Of a stretch of 64,000 nt of DNA, positions 32,826 through 43,108 are shown one piece after another. The DNA comes from Pelobates cultripes (lineage: Eukaryota > Chordata > Amphibia > Anura > Pelobatidae), in contig OW240914.1 of the NCBI GenBank assembly GCA_933207985.1, positions 130,281,019 to 130,345,018 on the forward strand. Reading direction: 5' to 3'. The notes under the pieces are model-generated. The model did no database searches. It was not told where the DNA came from and was given only the letters and a program-made list of their open reading frames with translations. Numbering within the stretch: the first letter of the stretch is position 1; every line of letters begins with the position of its first letter. The position numbers and the translations under genes were made by a program.

Positions 32826-33470
32826 TGTAGCAGACTCCATAACCCTTGTATTCGGTTGTCCATACCCCCTTGTTCCCCTCCCGAATGACTGGTGTGTGGT
32901 CCCCCTTTTTATACCTCAGCGAACACCGACCTCCCCTGGCTGTAAAACACAAATTAACAACTTGACACATTAGCTTGAGGGCTTTCCCTGGGTGGCCATT
33001 CGTATAACCGAACGCACGTGGTCCAGCGCATGGCGGCCATTTTGTCTCTCAAACAGAGGCAGCGGTACATGGTTGTTAAATGCCTGGAACTACTTTTGGC
33101 CTTGCAAGTCCGCGAACCCAGGCGGAGTTTGTACTGCTGCCCGTTAAACTTCCCCGCTACCTAGACGACCGACGTTCAGGAGATATGATCTACCAACTGG
33201 GGGGGCATTCGCTCCATAAAAGCCAGGGTGAGTGTTCGGCGATGTTCACACAGGTTGGTCAAATCTTTATTCGAACAGCAATTTCGTTTTTCCAAACCGA
33301 TCTGGGCGCTTTTTGGATATATTGTGCGCTCAGATCAGGGCTTTTCCGGGATATGATTTTTGTGGGGTTTCTGCATTCTTTTCTTGTATTTTAAAATATG
33401 TATGTAAGTTTCCGTATTTGAGAGATAATTGAGGTATCCTAATTTGAGCTCCCATCGGGCTTCCGATGCT
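32826..33470 (+). mobile_element. Ty3/gypsy 3' LTR remnant
   Basis: Begins TGTAGCAGACTCCATAACC just after the purine-rich TTATGGGGGAGCA. It shares with the LTR at 44828 a hairpin with GATCTG(G/A)GCGC...GCGCTCAGATC arms (33299-33336). No clear CA end; probably 3' truncated near 33470. No matching 5' LTR is present upstream of 28849. Confidence 0.6.
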
Positions 33471-35228
33471 CATTACACTTATGTTTTTATTTTATTTCCT
33501 TTAGACTGTTCTTCTAGCTCGTCCTGTGCCTTATCGGAGAGACCATTGGCCGGCTGGCCTCTATTATACTTGGATATTTGGGGATAAGTGGGTCATTATA
33601 ATTGAAGTCTTTTTTTACTCTGGACTCCTCTTGTACACAGCTTTTCATCTCTAATGTTTTCCTTATCTTGTTCTGCCTGTCCTTTCGATTTACCTGAACT
33701 GCCCTGATATTTGGGAGGTATTTTTCCTGGCTTTCTACCAATGTTAGCCAGCATAACTTCTATTTAAATCCCTTTGACCTCTCATGGTAATGGGATGTGC
33801 TCCACTACTCTGTTGGGCGATTTATACATTAAGGACTGGGGATCCTTTGGAACTCCTTACTAGTAGGGGGTCTATCAGGGTATTGACAACCTGGGGGAAT
33901 ACCAGGAATCTGGCCATCTATCCGTACAGCTTGTGCATCTTGGTGAGTTCTCTGTAATATATATATAATATATGTAATATATATAATATAAGGAATTTAA
34001 CTAATCTAACTGCTCACCCGGTTCAATAGCTGATTGGTGGCTCATTTAGCCCCCAACCCCCTTCCCCCCTTTTCCCCTGAGGAAATCCCCTAGGGGTTAC
34101 GGTACTTGGGCTGACCTCACCGACCGGGAGGCTTCTATAACTCGACCCACCGTACCCTATTTACATGAGGGCACAGCACGTTGCTTCTCTGGTACTGGAA
34201 CAACTATTTTACGCCTGTATCATTTCTTTGTAGCCACTTTGCAACAGTATTACGAGCTGCTACTTAGTTGCAGCTTAACATATATAGAGTGAGCAGTGTG
34301 TCTAAAAGCTACATCTACAAGTACTGTTTCAGCTCTGTTTGAGGATTTTGTCCTCTAGTCACTTCCAGCCAGATATAATACAGTCTTTTGTGGGCTTGGT
34401 TTTAACATTCCCTAATTGATAGGGTGGTTCCCCACCCCCCCCCCTTTTTTTTTCTTATATTTCATAAATTTACTTTTCAATAAAGCTGATTTTGATTTAG
34501 TTTTTGCAAGTTGGCTAGATTGATTGTTCACTAGGGCTGTTCACTAGGGGGTATTGGTCTTGAGGAGATCTGCTCTCTCTATTTTTAAAGGAGCTGTTTC
34601 TCCCCACTACCTTACAATTTTTGTTTTCTGTATGCTAACCCTTCTAGTACTCCCTATCGCGGTTGTTCTTTGATAGGGGGTATTTGTATAAATTGTAATT
34701 ATCTTCTAGAATTTCTTCCAAAGTAAAGTGGCATTACTCTCTTAAAGAACACTTCTACCTGAGGGTTAAGTGCTTCATCATAAGTGTCACACTGCAAAAG
34801 TTACTACCTGTTTAGTTCTGCATGCAACAGTTCCTACCTATTTGAGCTAAGTATTTAAATTTAAAAAAAAAAAAAATGTAGGAAAACTTAATACATCTAA
34901 CTATCAGTTACATATTTATAAAAGGGACAAAGCATGATCAGTACTGACAACTGCAGTCCACTTTTGCTTTACAGTATGATCAAGTCCTAAAGAAAATGTT
35001 GATTGTGCAAAATGAGTGACTCAGTGATTCACAGTCTCAGCCTCTGCAGGGACACGTTTTACCTGTTTTATAATAAGCCTTTTTATTTATGTTTTAATAA
35101 TAAAAGTCGTTTACGATATAGCAGCTGACCTGGATGCAAGTCCTGTGTGAAAAATTATATCTTAGAACTTTTCATAACAATGTCAAAGTGCTGGACAATA
35201 TTTACAAAGAACTTCATTTCTAAAACTA
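33471..35228. other. Unassigned DNA, possible retroelement 3' UTR
   Basis: No coding signal. Contains a TA tract (33955-33990), a C/T run with AATAAAGCTGATTTTG (34433-34500) that could be a polyadenylation signal of an old LINE, and a poly-A run at 34863. Family unknown. Confidence 0.35.
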
Positions 35229-35300
35229 CAGGGACACTGTAGGTGCTATAAGTGCTTCATCTAATTGAAGTGGTTATAGTGTCGGGAGACCCCTGACATC
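35229..35300. repeat. TTAA MITE family fragment
   Basis: CAGGGACACTGTAGGTGCTA followed by a degenerate hairpin (AAGTGCTTCATCTAATTGAAGTGGTT). One end only. Confidence 0.45.
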
Positions 35301-35744
35301 ATAATTCAATTCAATCATAAAACCATAGGCGTGTGCATGGGGTGTGCCGGGTGTGCCTGGGCACACCCTAATCTCTGCTGCCCACGCATGGATCAAAGCC
35401 AGCAGGGGAGATCACAGGATCTCCCCTGTCAATCCATGCAAAGCCGGCGCTATCTGAGTGCCGGCACTGCTGTGTGCCTCCATGGGCCGGTGAGGAGATC
35501 AAAGATCTCCCTCACCGGCCCACAGACAGGGAGGGAGGCAGGAGAGGACCTGGGGAGCTCTAGCCAGCAGCTCCGCAGGATTCCTCTCGCGAGAATGAAC
35601 TCTAGCCCTGCAGGCCAGAGTTCACTCACCACTAGGACCACCAGAGAAGTCAGCAAGGATCCCCCCTCCCAGGCAAAAGGTAAGAAGGGAGGGGGGCTAT
35701 TTCCTAATCTGTCCCCTCCACCCCCACACCCAATCACTCCAAAC

Positions 35745-36290
35745 AAATTCACACACACAGCACCCTCACACACACACTAACAGCACACACACAGCACACC
35801 AACAGCATCCTCACACACACAGCACCCTCACATACACACAGCACACCAACAGCATCCTCACACACACAGCACCCTCACATACACACAGCACACCAACAGC
35901 ACCCTCTCTCATACACACACAGCACACTAACAGCACCCTCACACACACAGCACACTAACAGCACCCTAACACACAGCACCCTCATACACGCATAGCACCC
36001 TCAGACACACACACAGCACACTACCATCACATACACACACAGCACTCTCACACACATAGCACACCAACAGCACCCTCTCTCACACACAGCACACTAACAG
36101 CACCCTCAGACACACAGCACCCTCAGACACACACTCACAGCACACTACTAGCACTATCACACACACACACACACACACACAGCACACCCTCACAGCACAC
36201 TACAGCACTCTCACACACACATACACACACAGCACCCTCACACACAAAGCACCCTTACACACACACAGCACCCTTACACACACAGCAGTG
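35745..36290. repeat. CA/CAGCACCCT minisatellite
   Basis: About 545 bp built from ACACACAGCACACCAACAG and CACCCTCACACACACAG units, with blocks of pure CA. It ends at the LINE 3' tail. Confidence 0.9.
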
Positions 36291-36790
36291 TATGTATTAT
36301 TATTATTGCCATTTATATAGCACCAACAGATTCCGTAGCGCTTTACAATATCATGAGAGGGGGGATTTAATTATAAATAGGACAATTACAAGAAAATTTA
36401 CAGGAACGATAGGTTGAAGAGGACCCTGCTCAAACAAGCTTACAGTCTATAGGAGGTGGGGTATAAGACACGTTAGGACAGGAAATATCAATCAAATAGG
36501 GTGGGAGTGAAGCAGAGCTGGAGGAGAGGGTAGAGAGAGCAAGAGACAGGTATGTAAGGTAGAGGTTACTCTGGGAGGCCATAAGCTTTCCTGAAGAAAT
36601 GGGTTTTAAGGCTCTTAAATGATTGAAGACTAGGGGAGAGTCTGATGGCGGTAGGCAGGCTATTCCATAGGAAAGGAGCCACCCGCGAGAGGTCCTGCAA
36701 GCGCGAGTTGGCTGTACGGGTGCGAGCAGTGGTCAGGAGGTGGTCACAGGCAGAGCGGAGGGAACGAGGAGGGGCATACCTATGATCCTT

Positions 36791-37174
36791 GAAACATAGA
36801 ATGTGACGGCAGAAAAGAAGCATTCGGCCCATCTAGTCTGCCCAATTTTCTAAATACTTTCATTAGTCCCTAACCTTATCTTATAGTTAGGATAGCCTTA
36901 TGCCTATCCCACGCATGCTTAAACTCCTTCACTGTGTTAACCTCTACCACTTCAGCTGGAAGGCTATTCCATGCATCCACTACCCTCTCAGTAAAGTAAT
37001 ACTTCCTGATATTTTTAAACCTTTGTCCCTCTAATTTAAGAGTGGAGTGGGTGCTTTCAGTTAATCCAGTATGGGGCTCACTTTGTCAGAGTTCCACAGT
37101 TTGGGGAAACATTTACAGCTGGAGAGATAATTTACTAGGTCCTCCTCCCTCAATTTACCAACTGAGCTACCTCA
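36791..37174 (+). mobile_element. Interspersed repeat nested in the LINE
   Basis: The segment starts AAACATAGAATGTGACGGCA and includes GGCTATTCCATGCATCCACT. Comparing with the uninterrupted LINE at 59390-59450 shows it is an insertion of about 385 bp. Its first 55 bp recur inverted at 39066-39124. I recognise it as a common frog repeat but cannot name the family. Confidence 0.65.
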
Positions 37175-38300
37175 CCAAGGAGATATAAGAGGCGCTAGAA
37201 TTGTTCAGTGCTTTAAATGTATGGGTTAGCACTTTGAATTGACTCCTATAGGATACAGGGAGCCAATGTAAGGACTGGCAGAGGGGTGATGTGTGAGAGG
37301 ACCGACTAGAGAGGAAAATCAGTCTAGCTGCAGCATTCATTACAGACTGTAGCGGGGCAATACGGCTTTTGGAGAGACCAATCAGGAGAGGGTTACAGTA
37401 ATCCATGCGGGAAATTACTAGCGCATGGACAAACTCTTTGGTCGCATCTTGCGTAAGAAAGGGGTGGATGCGGGCTATGAGTTGGAACCTACAGGATTTA
37501 GCAACAAACTGGATGTGAGACTCAAAGGTAAGGCCAGAGTCAAGTATGATGCCAAGACAGCGTGCTTGCATGGATGGACTTATGTGGATATCACTGACTT
37601 GAAGGGAGAGGGGGAGATTAGGATCAGTATAAGGAGGAGGAAAGACAAGGAGTTCAGTTTTAGAGAGATTGAGTTTCAGAAAGCGTGAGTACATCCAGTC
37701 AGAGATGGAAGAAAGGCAAGCAGTGACACGTTGCAGGATGGCAGGGGAGAGGTCCAGGGAGGAGAGGTATATCTGAGTGTCATCAGCGTACAGGTGGTAG
37801 TTGAATCCAAAAGAGGCAATAAGCTTGCCAAGAGAGGCAGTATAAAGAAAAAATAGAAGGGCACCAAGGACAGAGCCCTGATGGGAGGAGGTATGCTTGG
37901 AAAAGGAGACACTGAATGAGCGTTGGGAGAGATAGGAGGAAAACCAAGAGAGGACAGAGTCACAGAGACTGAGCAATTGAAGAGTTTGAAGGAGGAGAGC
38001 ATGATCAACGGTGTCAAAGGCAGCAGAGAGGTCAAGGAGAATTAATATGGAGTAGTGAACTTTGGATTTAGCTGCGATTAGGTCATTAGTGAGTTTGATG
38101 AAAGCAGTCTCAGTAGCGTGGAGAGGGCCGAAGCCAGACTGAAGAAGGTCAAGGAGAGAGTTGGAATTGAGGAAGCGAGACACACGGGTAAAGACAAGTC
38201 TTTCCAAAAGCTTTGATGAGAAAGGGAGCAGGGATATTGGACGATAGTTAGAGGGGAAGGATGGGTCAAGAGATGTTTTTTTCAGGATAGGCATGTTCAA
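37167..38300 (-). CDS. L2/CR1-like LINE reverse transcriptase (partial ORF)
   Basis: A 377-codon open frame covering the RT core. Motifs in order: [20 protein letters not shown] (about 17-36), [13 protein letters not shown] (88-100), [10 protein letters not shown] (141-150, with the usual upstream GVP missing), catalytic YADDTQIY (171-178), [10 protein letters not shown] (211-220) and the post-[10 protein letters not shown]. All three catalytic aspartates are in place. The endonuclease is absent and the C-terminal end is cut off by the nested repeat at 37174, so the protein cannot be complete. It is the longest uninterrupted RT in the window. The 37167 end of the frame reads into the inserted repeat and is not native. 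Confidence 0.85.
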   Translation of the reverse strand: MNMPILKKTSLDPSFPSNYRPISLLPFSSKLLERLVFTRVSRFLNSNSLLDLLQSGFGPLHATETAFIKLTNDLIAAKSKVHYSILILLDLSAAFDTVDHALLLQTLQLLSLCDSVLSWFSSYLSQRSFSVSFSKHTSSHQGSVLGALLFFLYTASLGKLIASFGFNYHLYADDTQIYLSSLDLSPAILQRVTACLSSISDWMYSRFLKLNLSKTELLVFPPPYTDPNLPLSLQVSDIHISPSMQARCLGIILDSGLTFESHIQFVAKSCRFQLIARIHPFLTQDATKEFVHALVISRMDYCNPLLIGLSKSRIAPLQSVMNAAARLIFLSSRSSHTSPLCQSLHWLPVSYRSQFKVLTHTFKALNNSSASYISLVR

Positions 38301-38516
38301 GGTCAGCAGGAACAGTGCCAGAAGAGAGACAGCAGTTAAAGATATCTGTTAGGGTAGGCACAAGACAAGAGGAGGGAGATCTGATGAGGTGGGAGTGTTC
38401 AGCACAATGGGAGCAACTCTGCAGATAGCGTGTTGATTTAGTATGCCAAGGCTGGGGTTGTGTCCTCCTTGAGGTGCATGTTTGGAGCGGGGCTGCAGTG
38501 TTCAAGGCAGAGGTGA

Positions 38517-38600
38517 GGGTATGTATGTATGTGTGTGTATATAAATATATATACATATATACATATATACACACACACACATGCATATACACGTGGCGTG
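38517..38600. repeat. TATG/TACA microsatellite
   Basis: GTATGTATGTGTGTGTATAT then ACATATATACACACACACAC. Confidence 0.85.
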
Positions 38601-38654
38601 TGTGTTTGTGCTTTAGGGTGCACACCCTAATGCAGTAGGCTGCGCACGCCTATG

Positions 38655-38932
38655 TGTAAAACACTTTTAATGTTTTAATGTTATAAACAGTTTTCCAGGA
38701 GACTACACCCTCTGTGCTGCTTGACCTAATGAAATATGGTAGCATTAGCTGAGCAGCAATGTGTAGCTGTGATTGGCTGAGAGTGTCAGCTGACTGGCTT
38801 CAGCCCTTAACAGTGCCCATTGCTCGTTTAATAGAAGTATATGTAAAAACGAGAAAAAAACTCATCCCTACCTTTAGATTATGACAGGATCCTTCAGCAC
38901 CTTGGGTTGGACAGTGTTTGATAACCGACAGT
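38655..38932. other. Unassigned DNA between hAT elements
   Basis: No supported feature. Confidence 0.4.
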
Positions 38933-39065
38933 CAGGGTTGGCGCTTCCTATAGGTGATATAGGCGGTCGCCGGGCGCCCCCTTCTCCAATGTGCACTAGG
39001 CGACCACCTCTCTCGTCTACAGGAAGCACCGGCCCTCTGCTGTACTCTGTGTGTGTGTATATTTA

Positions 39066-39124
39066 TATGGGCAGACTAGATGGGCCAAATGGTTCTTATC
39101 TGCCGTCACATTCTATGTTTCTAT
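39066..39124. repeat. Short interspersed repeat fragment
   Basis: GGGCAGACTAGATGGGCCAA to TCTATGTTTCTATG, inverted relative to the start of the repeat at 36791. Confidence 0.8.
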
Positions 39125-39455
39125 GTGTGTGTGTGTTTATATGTGTGTATGTGTGTTTATATGTGTGTATGTGTTTTTGTATATATGTGTGTTTATGTGA
39201 GTGTGTGTCAGTGTGTTTATATGTGTATCTGTGTGTGTGCCAGTGTGTGGAAATGTGCGTATCTTAGTGTGTGTATGTGTCAATATGTCATTGTGTGTAT
39301 CTGTGTAAGTATATGTCAGTGTATAAGTATGTATGTGTCTGTGTGTTTATATGTGTGTATCTGTGTATGTCTGTATGCGTCGTGTATCTATGTATGTGTT
39401 AGTGTTTATGTGTGTATCTGTGTGCCAGTGTTTGTATTTGTGGGTCAATTTGTAT
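39125..39455. repeat. TATGTGTG minisatellite
   Basis: Units like TATATGTGTGTATGTGTGTT and TGTGTGTATCTGTGTG for about 330 bp. The 128- and 163-aa frames across it are artefacts. Confidence 0.9.
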
Positions 39456-40208
39456 GTATAGCAAGCATGTCAAACTCAAAGGCTAGCACGGGCCACATAA
39501 ACAAGATTTACGTTTATGTGGGCCGCAAAAACAAAACCTTAAATTTTCATAGAAACATAGGTTTGATTTGAAAAGTACAATATAAAAAAAACAGCGTCCC
39601 CCTCTACTAAACCGCAGTCTCCCCCTCTGTACTAAATCCCAGTCCCCCCCCCGTACTAATTCAGTCTCCCCCCCCCTCTATACTAAATTACAGTCCCCCA
39701 CTGTGCACTGTAGTGGTAATGGTGCTTGAAATGTCTCTTTAGTGAAATGTACAATTGGAGACATGTTTTAACAGGTTTATTCATAAAAATTAGAATTTTT
39801 GAGAAATCAAAGTGAATTTCACAATATCCAAACGGGGAAACACCCCAATTTAACCAGTCGCAAGTTTGGCTATTTTAACCTTAAAGGGAGACCATAGGCA
39901 CCAGTACTACTCTAGCTTGTTTATGTAGCAATGGCAAGTTATTGTCTACTATTCTAAATAGGCCTAATTGCAACAAATAACACTTTTGATTATGTTGAAA
40001 AAAGGGTAGGACATATGTGATGTCATGACATGGGCAGATTGTATGGGTGGGGCATTGTGATATTACATCGTGTGCAGAGCATAGGGGGGCGGCAAAAAAA
40101 TGTTTTTGCCTAGGGCGACAAAAATCCTTGCACCGGCCCTGCTAACAGTTAGTCTCTAGTCTTCAGTGCTTCTGTGCAGGGAGTAAAACAGGAAAAACCA
40201 TGGGTACT

Positions 40209-40345
40209 AACAGGGTTATTAACTAAGGTGATAATTCACAGTAAATTCAAAGTGAATTTCAAATCTAAAGCCAGGGTAGCTGAACTGAACGCATACATAT
40301 CTGAATTTTTCCAGTTTGGCTATCTTGACCTTTCATTTGTTTTTT
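40209..40345. repeat. AATTC-type MITE fragment
   Basis: GTTATTAACTAAGGTGATAA, then GTGAATTTCAAATCTAAAGC, as in 25395-25560 and 39775-39880. Confidence 0.5.
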
Positions 40346-40554
40346 TAATCGCTGACTAGCCACAGCTACATGTATATTATATGGCTGAAGAGTCCTGTAT
40401 ATACTTCAATAAAAAAACAAAGCAATTTGCTTTAATGATGAAAGGATTATAATATACAGGGCCGGCGCTTCCTATAAGGCGAACTAGGCAGCCGCCTAGG
40501 GCGCCATATAGGAGGGGGCGCCCTGCGCCCCCATCGCCGGCCCTTTAAATGCCA

Positions 40555-40594
40555 CAGCCGCCTGAGCGCTCTATGGAGAGCGCTCAGGCGGCTG
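40555..40594. repeat. Perfect 18-bp hairpin with 4-nt loop
   Basis: CAGCCGCCTGAGCGCTCT and its exact reverse complement around ATGG. A shorter hairpin GGGGGCGC...GCGCCCCC lies just upstream at 40513-40531. Confidence 0.95.
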
Positions 40595-40605
40595 CCGCAG
40601 TGCCT

Positions 40606-40766
40606 CACCTCCCCTTCCCTGCTGTAGCGTGGCCGAGCTCCTTTCCGGTCCCGCAACCCGGCGGGACTGAAAGGAAATGCACACTGAGTGTGCACTTCCT
40701 GTCAGTCCCGCCGGGTCGCGGGACCGGAAAGGAGCTCGGCCACGCTACAGCAGGGAAGGGGAGGTG
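40606..40766. repeat. 161-bp near-perfect palindrome
   Basis: Two 80-bp arms (40606-40685 and 40687-40766) are inverted copies with only a few mismatches, centred on a single G at 40686 in CACACTGAGTGTG. Arms contain GCTGTAGCGTGGCCGAGC and CTTTCCGGTCCCGC. There is essentially no loop. Confidence 0.93.
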
Positions 40767-41728
40767 AGGTGAGGAGAAGCTGATGGGAGGGAGGGGGAGA
40801 TGATTGATGGGGAGGGAGGGGGGGGAGATGATTGATGGCGGAGGGGGGGAGATGATTGATGGGGAGGGGGGAGATGATTGATGGGGAGGAGGGGGGAGAC
40901 AGATTGATGGGGAGGGGGGGGAGACATTGATGGGAGAGTGGGGGAGATGATTGATGGGGAGGGAGGGGGGAAGGATTGATGGGAGGGGCAGGAAGATTGA
41001 TGGGGGGAGGGAGGGGGGAGATGATTGATGGGGAGGGAAGGGGGAGGATGATTGATGGGGAGGAGGGGGGGGGGAGGGAGGAGGGGATGATGGATGGGGG
41101 GAGATGATTGAGGGGAGGGAGATTTGATAAGAGAGAGGGAGGGGGGAGATGATTGATGGGAGGGAAGGAGGGGGGGAGATGATTGATGGGAGGGAAGTGG
41201 GGGGGAGATGATTGATGGGAGGGGGGAGAAGATTGGGGGGGAGAAGAAGAGAAGATTATGGGGGGAGAAGAAGAGAAGATTACGGGGGGAGAAGCAGCGA
41301 TTACAGGGAGGGAAGGGGGGAGAAGATTACAAGGGGGAGGGGAGAAGATTACAGGGAGGGGGGAGAAGAAGAGAAGATTACAGGGGGGAGAAGAAGAGGA
41401 GAACACAGGGAGGGGGGAATAAGAGGAAAACACAGGGAGGGGGGGAATAAGAGGAGAACACAAGGGGTGGGAGATGAGAATGTAGGGGAGGGAGAGACCA
41501 CTAAAGGAGGGAGGGGGCGGTGGAGAGACCACTAGGGGAGGGGTGTGAGGAGAGACCGCTAAGGGAGGGGGGTGGAGGATAGACCACTAGGGAAGGGTGG
41601 GGGGAGAGGAGAGACCACTAATGGAAAGTCGGGGAGAAAAGGAGACCACCAAGGGAGGTGGGGGGGAGAGGAGAGACCACTAAGGGGCAGGGGAAATCTC
41701 CAAGGAATGGAAGGGAGAGCTCTTTCAC
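40751..41728. repeat. Purine-rich minisatellite, about 1 kb
   Basis: Plus strand is almost only A and G, with short GATT or CACT interruptions. Three unit types succeed each other: GGGGAGATGATTGATGGG (to about 41225), GGAGAAGAAGAGAAGATTAC (to about 41480) and GGAGAGACCACTAAGGGAGG (to about 41700). The 276-aa proline/serine-rich minus-strand frame (40702-41532) is a repeat artefact. Confidence 0.92.
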
Positions 41729-41734
41729 ACCACG

Positions 41735-42275
41735 CGCACACACACACACACACACAATGCATCCCTATACACACAGAAACACAACATGCTTCCCTTACAC
41801 ACAGAGAAACACACAATGCAACCCTTACACATAAAGACAATGCATCATTTGCACATATACACAGAAACACACAATGCATCCCTTACACACACATGCAAAC
41901 ACACACTGCTTCTCTTACACACACAGAGAAACACAATGCATCTCTTACACACACTCAACGCACCCCTTACAGACACACACACTGCATCCCTTACATACAC
42001 AGAAACACACTTTGCATCCCTTACATACACAGAAACACACTTTGCATCCCTTTTGCATACAAACACAGATTCACACAATGCATCCCTTACACACAACAAG
42101 AAACACACAATACATCCCTTATACACAAACACTCACTGCTTTCTATACCTTACACAAAAACACACTGCTTCCACTACACACAAACACACTGCATCACCTA
42201 CACAAACTGGTATCCCTATACACTACATTCCGTAAGCACACACATTAGATCCTCTACAGTAAACACATCCCCTAC
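41735..42275. repeat. CA minisatellite with GCATCCCTTACAC units
   Basis: Units of about 35 bp such as ACACACAATGCATCCCTTAC. The long threonine/histidine-rich frames in all directions come from the repeat. Confidence 0.9.
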
Positions 42276-42944
42276 ACACTCTACTCCCTGTGAGCGGACT
42301 CATGGGTGGAACATGTAGGTGGACTTATGGGTGGGCTTTATGGGCATACTCACCGTCAGGCCCTGGGGCCCAGACCTTGAGCTGTGTAAGAGGCCCCAAA
42401 AAATGGAGCTGCTTCCCGTTCTCCCAGAACATTGAATTTTGTGACCACAGTTACAAACAGCCTCCAGAGATCCTGTTCTACACCAGACCAGTGGAGCCAG
42501 AGCCCATCATCATCCTCATCTGGTTGTAAGTAGGCAATCTAGTATATTATTAGTGACACTAATCTCTAATTTACCTCACATTAAATGGACACTATAGTCC
42601 CCAGAACCACTGCAGCTTAATAAAGTTGTTCTGGTGTCTATAGTTTGTCCCTGCAGGCTTTTTAATGTAAACACACACTGTGTGCAGCACTGGCATTAGT
42701 TCATATGGGTGGGGCATTGCGATGTTCCGGGGGGGGGCGGCAAATCTTCTTTTGCCTAGGGCAGCAAAAATCCTTGCACCGGCCCTGATAATATACAATT
42801 ATTGTTTTGAGATGCCAGTTGTCCTTTAATGTTGGTGGAAATTCCAATCTGGAATGTAGCTATCTATAAGCATCATATCTTACTGTACAAGGTGTAGGAT
42901 TATATATTTATTTGTACTATAAATGTAGTTTTTAGTTTAGTTGT

Positions 42945-42990
42945 TGTTTATAAAGCACCAACATATTCTGCAGAATTGTACAAATGATAG
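42945..42990 (-). mobile_element. Short L2/CR1-like 3' tail
   Basis: TTTATAAAGCACCAACATAT then TCTGCAGAATTGTACAA resembles the LINE 3' ends at 2100, 36310 and 58925. A very short, old copy. Confidence 0.5.
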
Positions 42991-43075
42991 AAAAAAACAT
43001 ATCTTATAGCGCTGCCATGTTTGTTTTCCTAGGATGACAAGCACATCCAATGGACCTGTGTTGGCTCTAGCAGTG

Positions 43076-43108
43076 AGGGGTGGGGGGAAGGGAGAGGGGG
43101 GGGGGGAA
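43076..43108. repeat. G-rich tract with G-quadruplex potential
   Basis: GGGGTGGGGGGAAGGGAGAG followed by eleven G residues. Confidence 0.85.

Larger units (their letters stand above)
36287..38516 (-). mobile_element. L2/CR1-like LINE, 5'-truncated, inside hAT
   Basis: Minus-strand LINE. Its 3' end is at the left with (ATT)n and ATAGCACCAACAGATTCCGT. The C-terminal ORF part lies at 36566-36832 (FLWNSLPTAIRLSP, LKTHFF), interrupted by a 385-bp repeat (36791-37174) from the RT frame at 37167-38300. Upstream, [16 protein letters not shown] sequence at 38290-38400 is frameshifted by a small deletion near 38290. The 5' end abuts a TATG microsatellite at 38517. Copies of the same family are at 2041 and 58898. 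Confidence 0.85.
35324..38654. mobile_element. hAT-like element with CA minisatellite, hosting a LINE
   Basis: Inverted ends CATAGGCGTGTGCA (35324) and TGCGCACGCCTATG (ending 38654) match at 13 of 14 positions. Flanks CATAAAAC (35316-35323) and TGTAAAAC (38655-38662) agree at six of eight; both differences fit decay of a single ancestral CpG (CGTAAAAC) to CA on one side and TG on the other. Interior: hairpin-rich GC part with TCTCGCGAGA-like sequence, CA minisatellite, then the LINE at 36287-38516. No transposase. Confidence 0.75.
38933..40141. mobile_element. hAT-like element (CAGGGYYGGYGC family), copy 1
   Basis: Left end CAGGGTTGGCGCTTCCTATA and right end TCCTTGCACCGGCCCTG (reverse complement CAGGGCCGGTGC). 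Flanks CCGACAGT and CTAACAGT match at six of eight, with both differences explained by CpG decay. It contains the inverted copy of the frog repeat (39066-39124), a TATGTGTG minisatellite, C-runs (39595-39700) and part of a MITE. Same family as 40457-42787, judging from both ends. No transposase. Confidence 0.78.
40457..42787. mobile_element. hAT-like element (CAGGGYYGGYGC family), copy 2
   Basis: 2331 bp with a perfect 8-bp target duplication ATAATATA (40449-40456 and 42788-42795). Ends CAGGGCCGGCGCTTCC and CCTTGCACCGGCCCTG. The target size and CAG...CTG ends indicate hAT mobilisation. No transposase. The interior is unusual: three hairpins including a 161-bp palindrome, about 1 kb of purine-rich repeat, about 0.5 kb of CA minisatellite, and a TTAA-type MITE fragment (42584-42660). 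Confidence 0.9.

Noticed and set aside
35745..36290. CRISPR-like regular repeats
   Set aside because: Units are simple CA-based minisatellite with no unique spacers; eukaryotic context.
39080..39571. 163-aa cysteine/valine-rich frame
   Set aside because: Simple-repeat translation of TATGTGTG units.
40702..41532. 276-aa proline/serine-rich minus-strand open frame
   Set aside because: It is the reading of the purine-rich minisatellite; open frames arise because the array lacks stop codons.
41572..42318. Long threonine/histidine-rich plus-strand frames
   Set aside because: They read through a CA minisatellite in several frames; no domain or start context.
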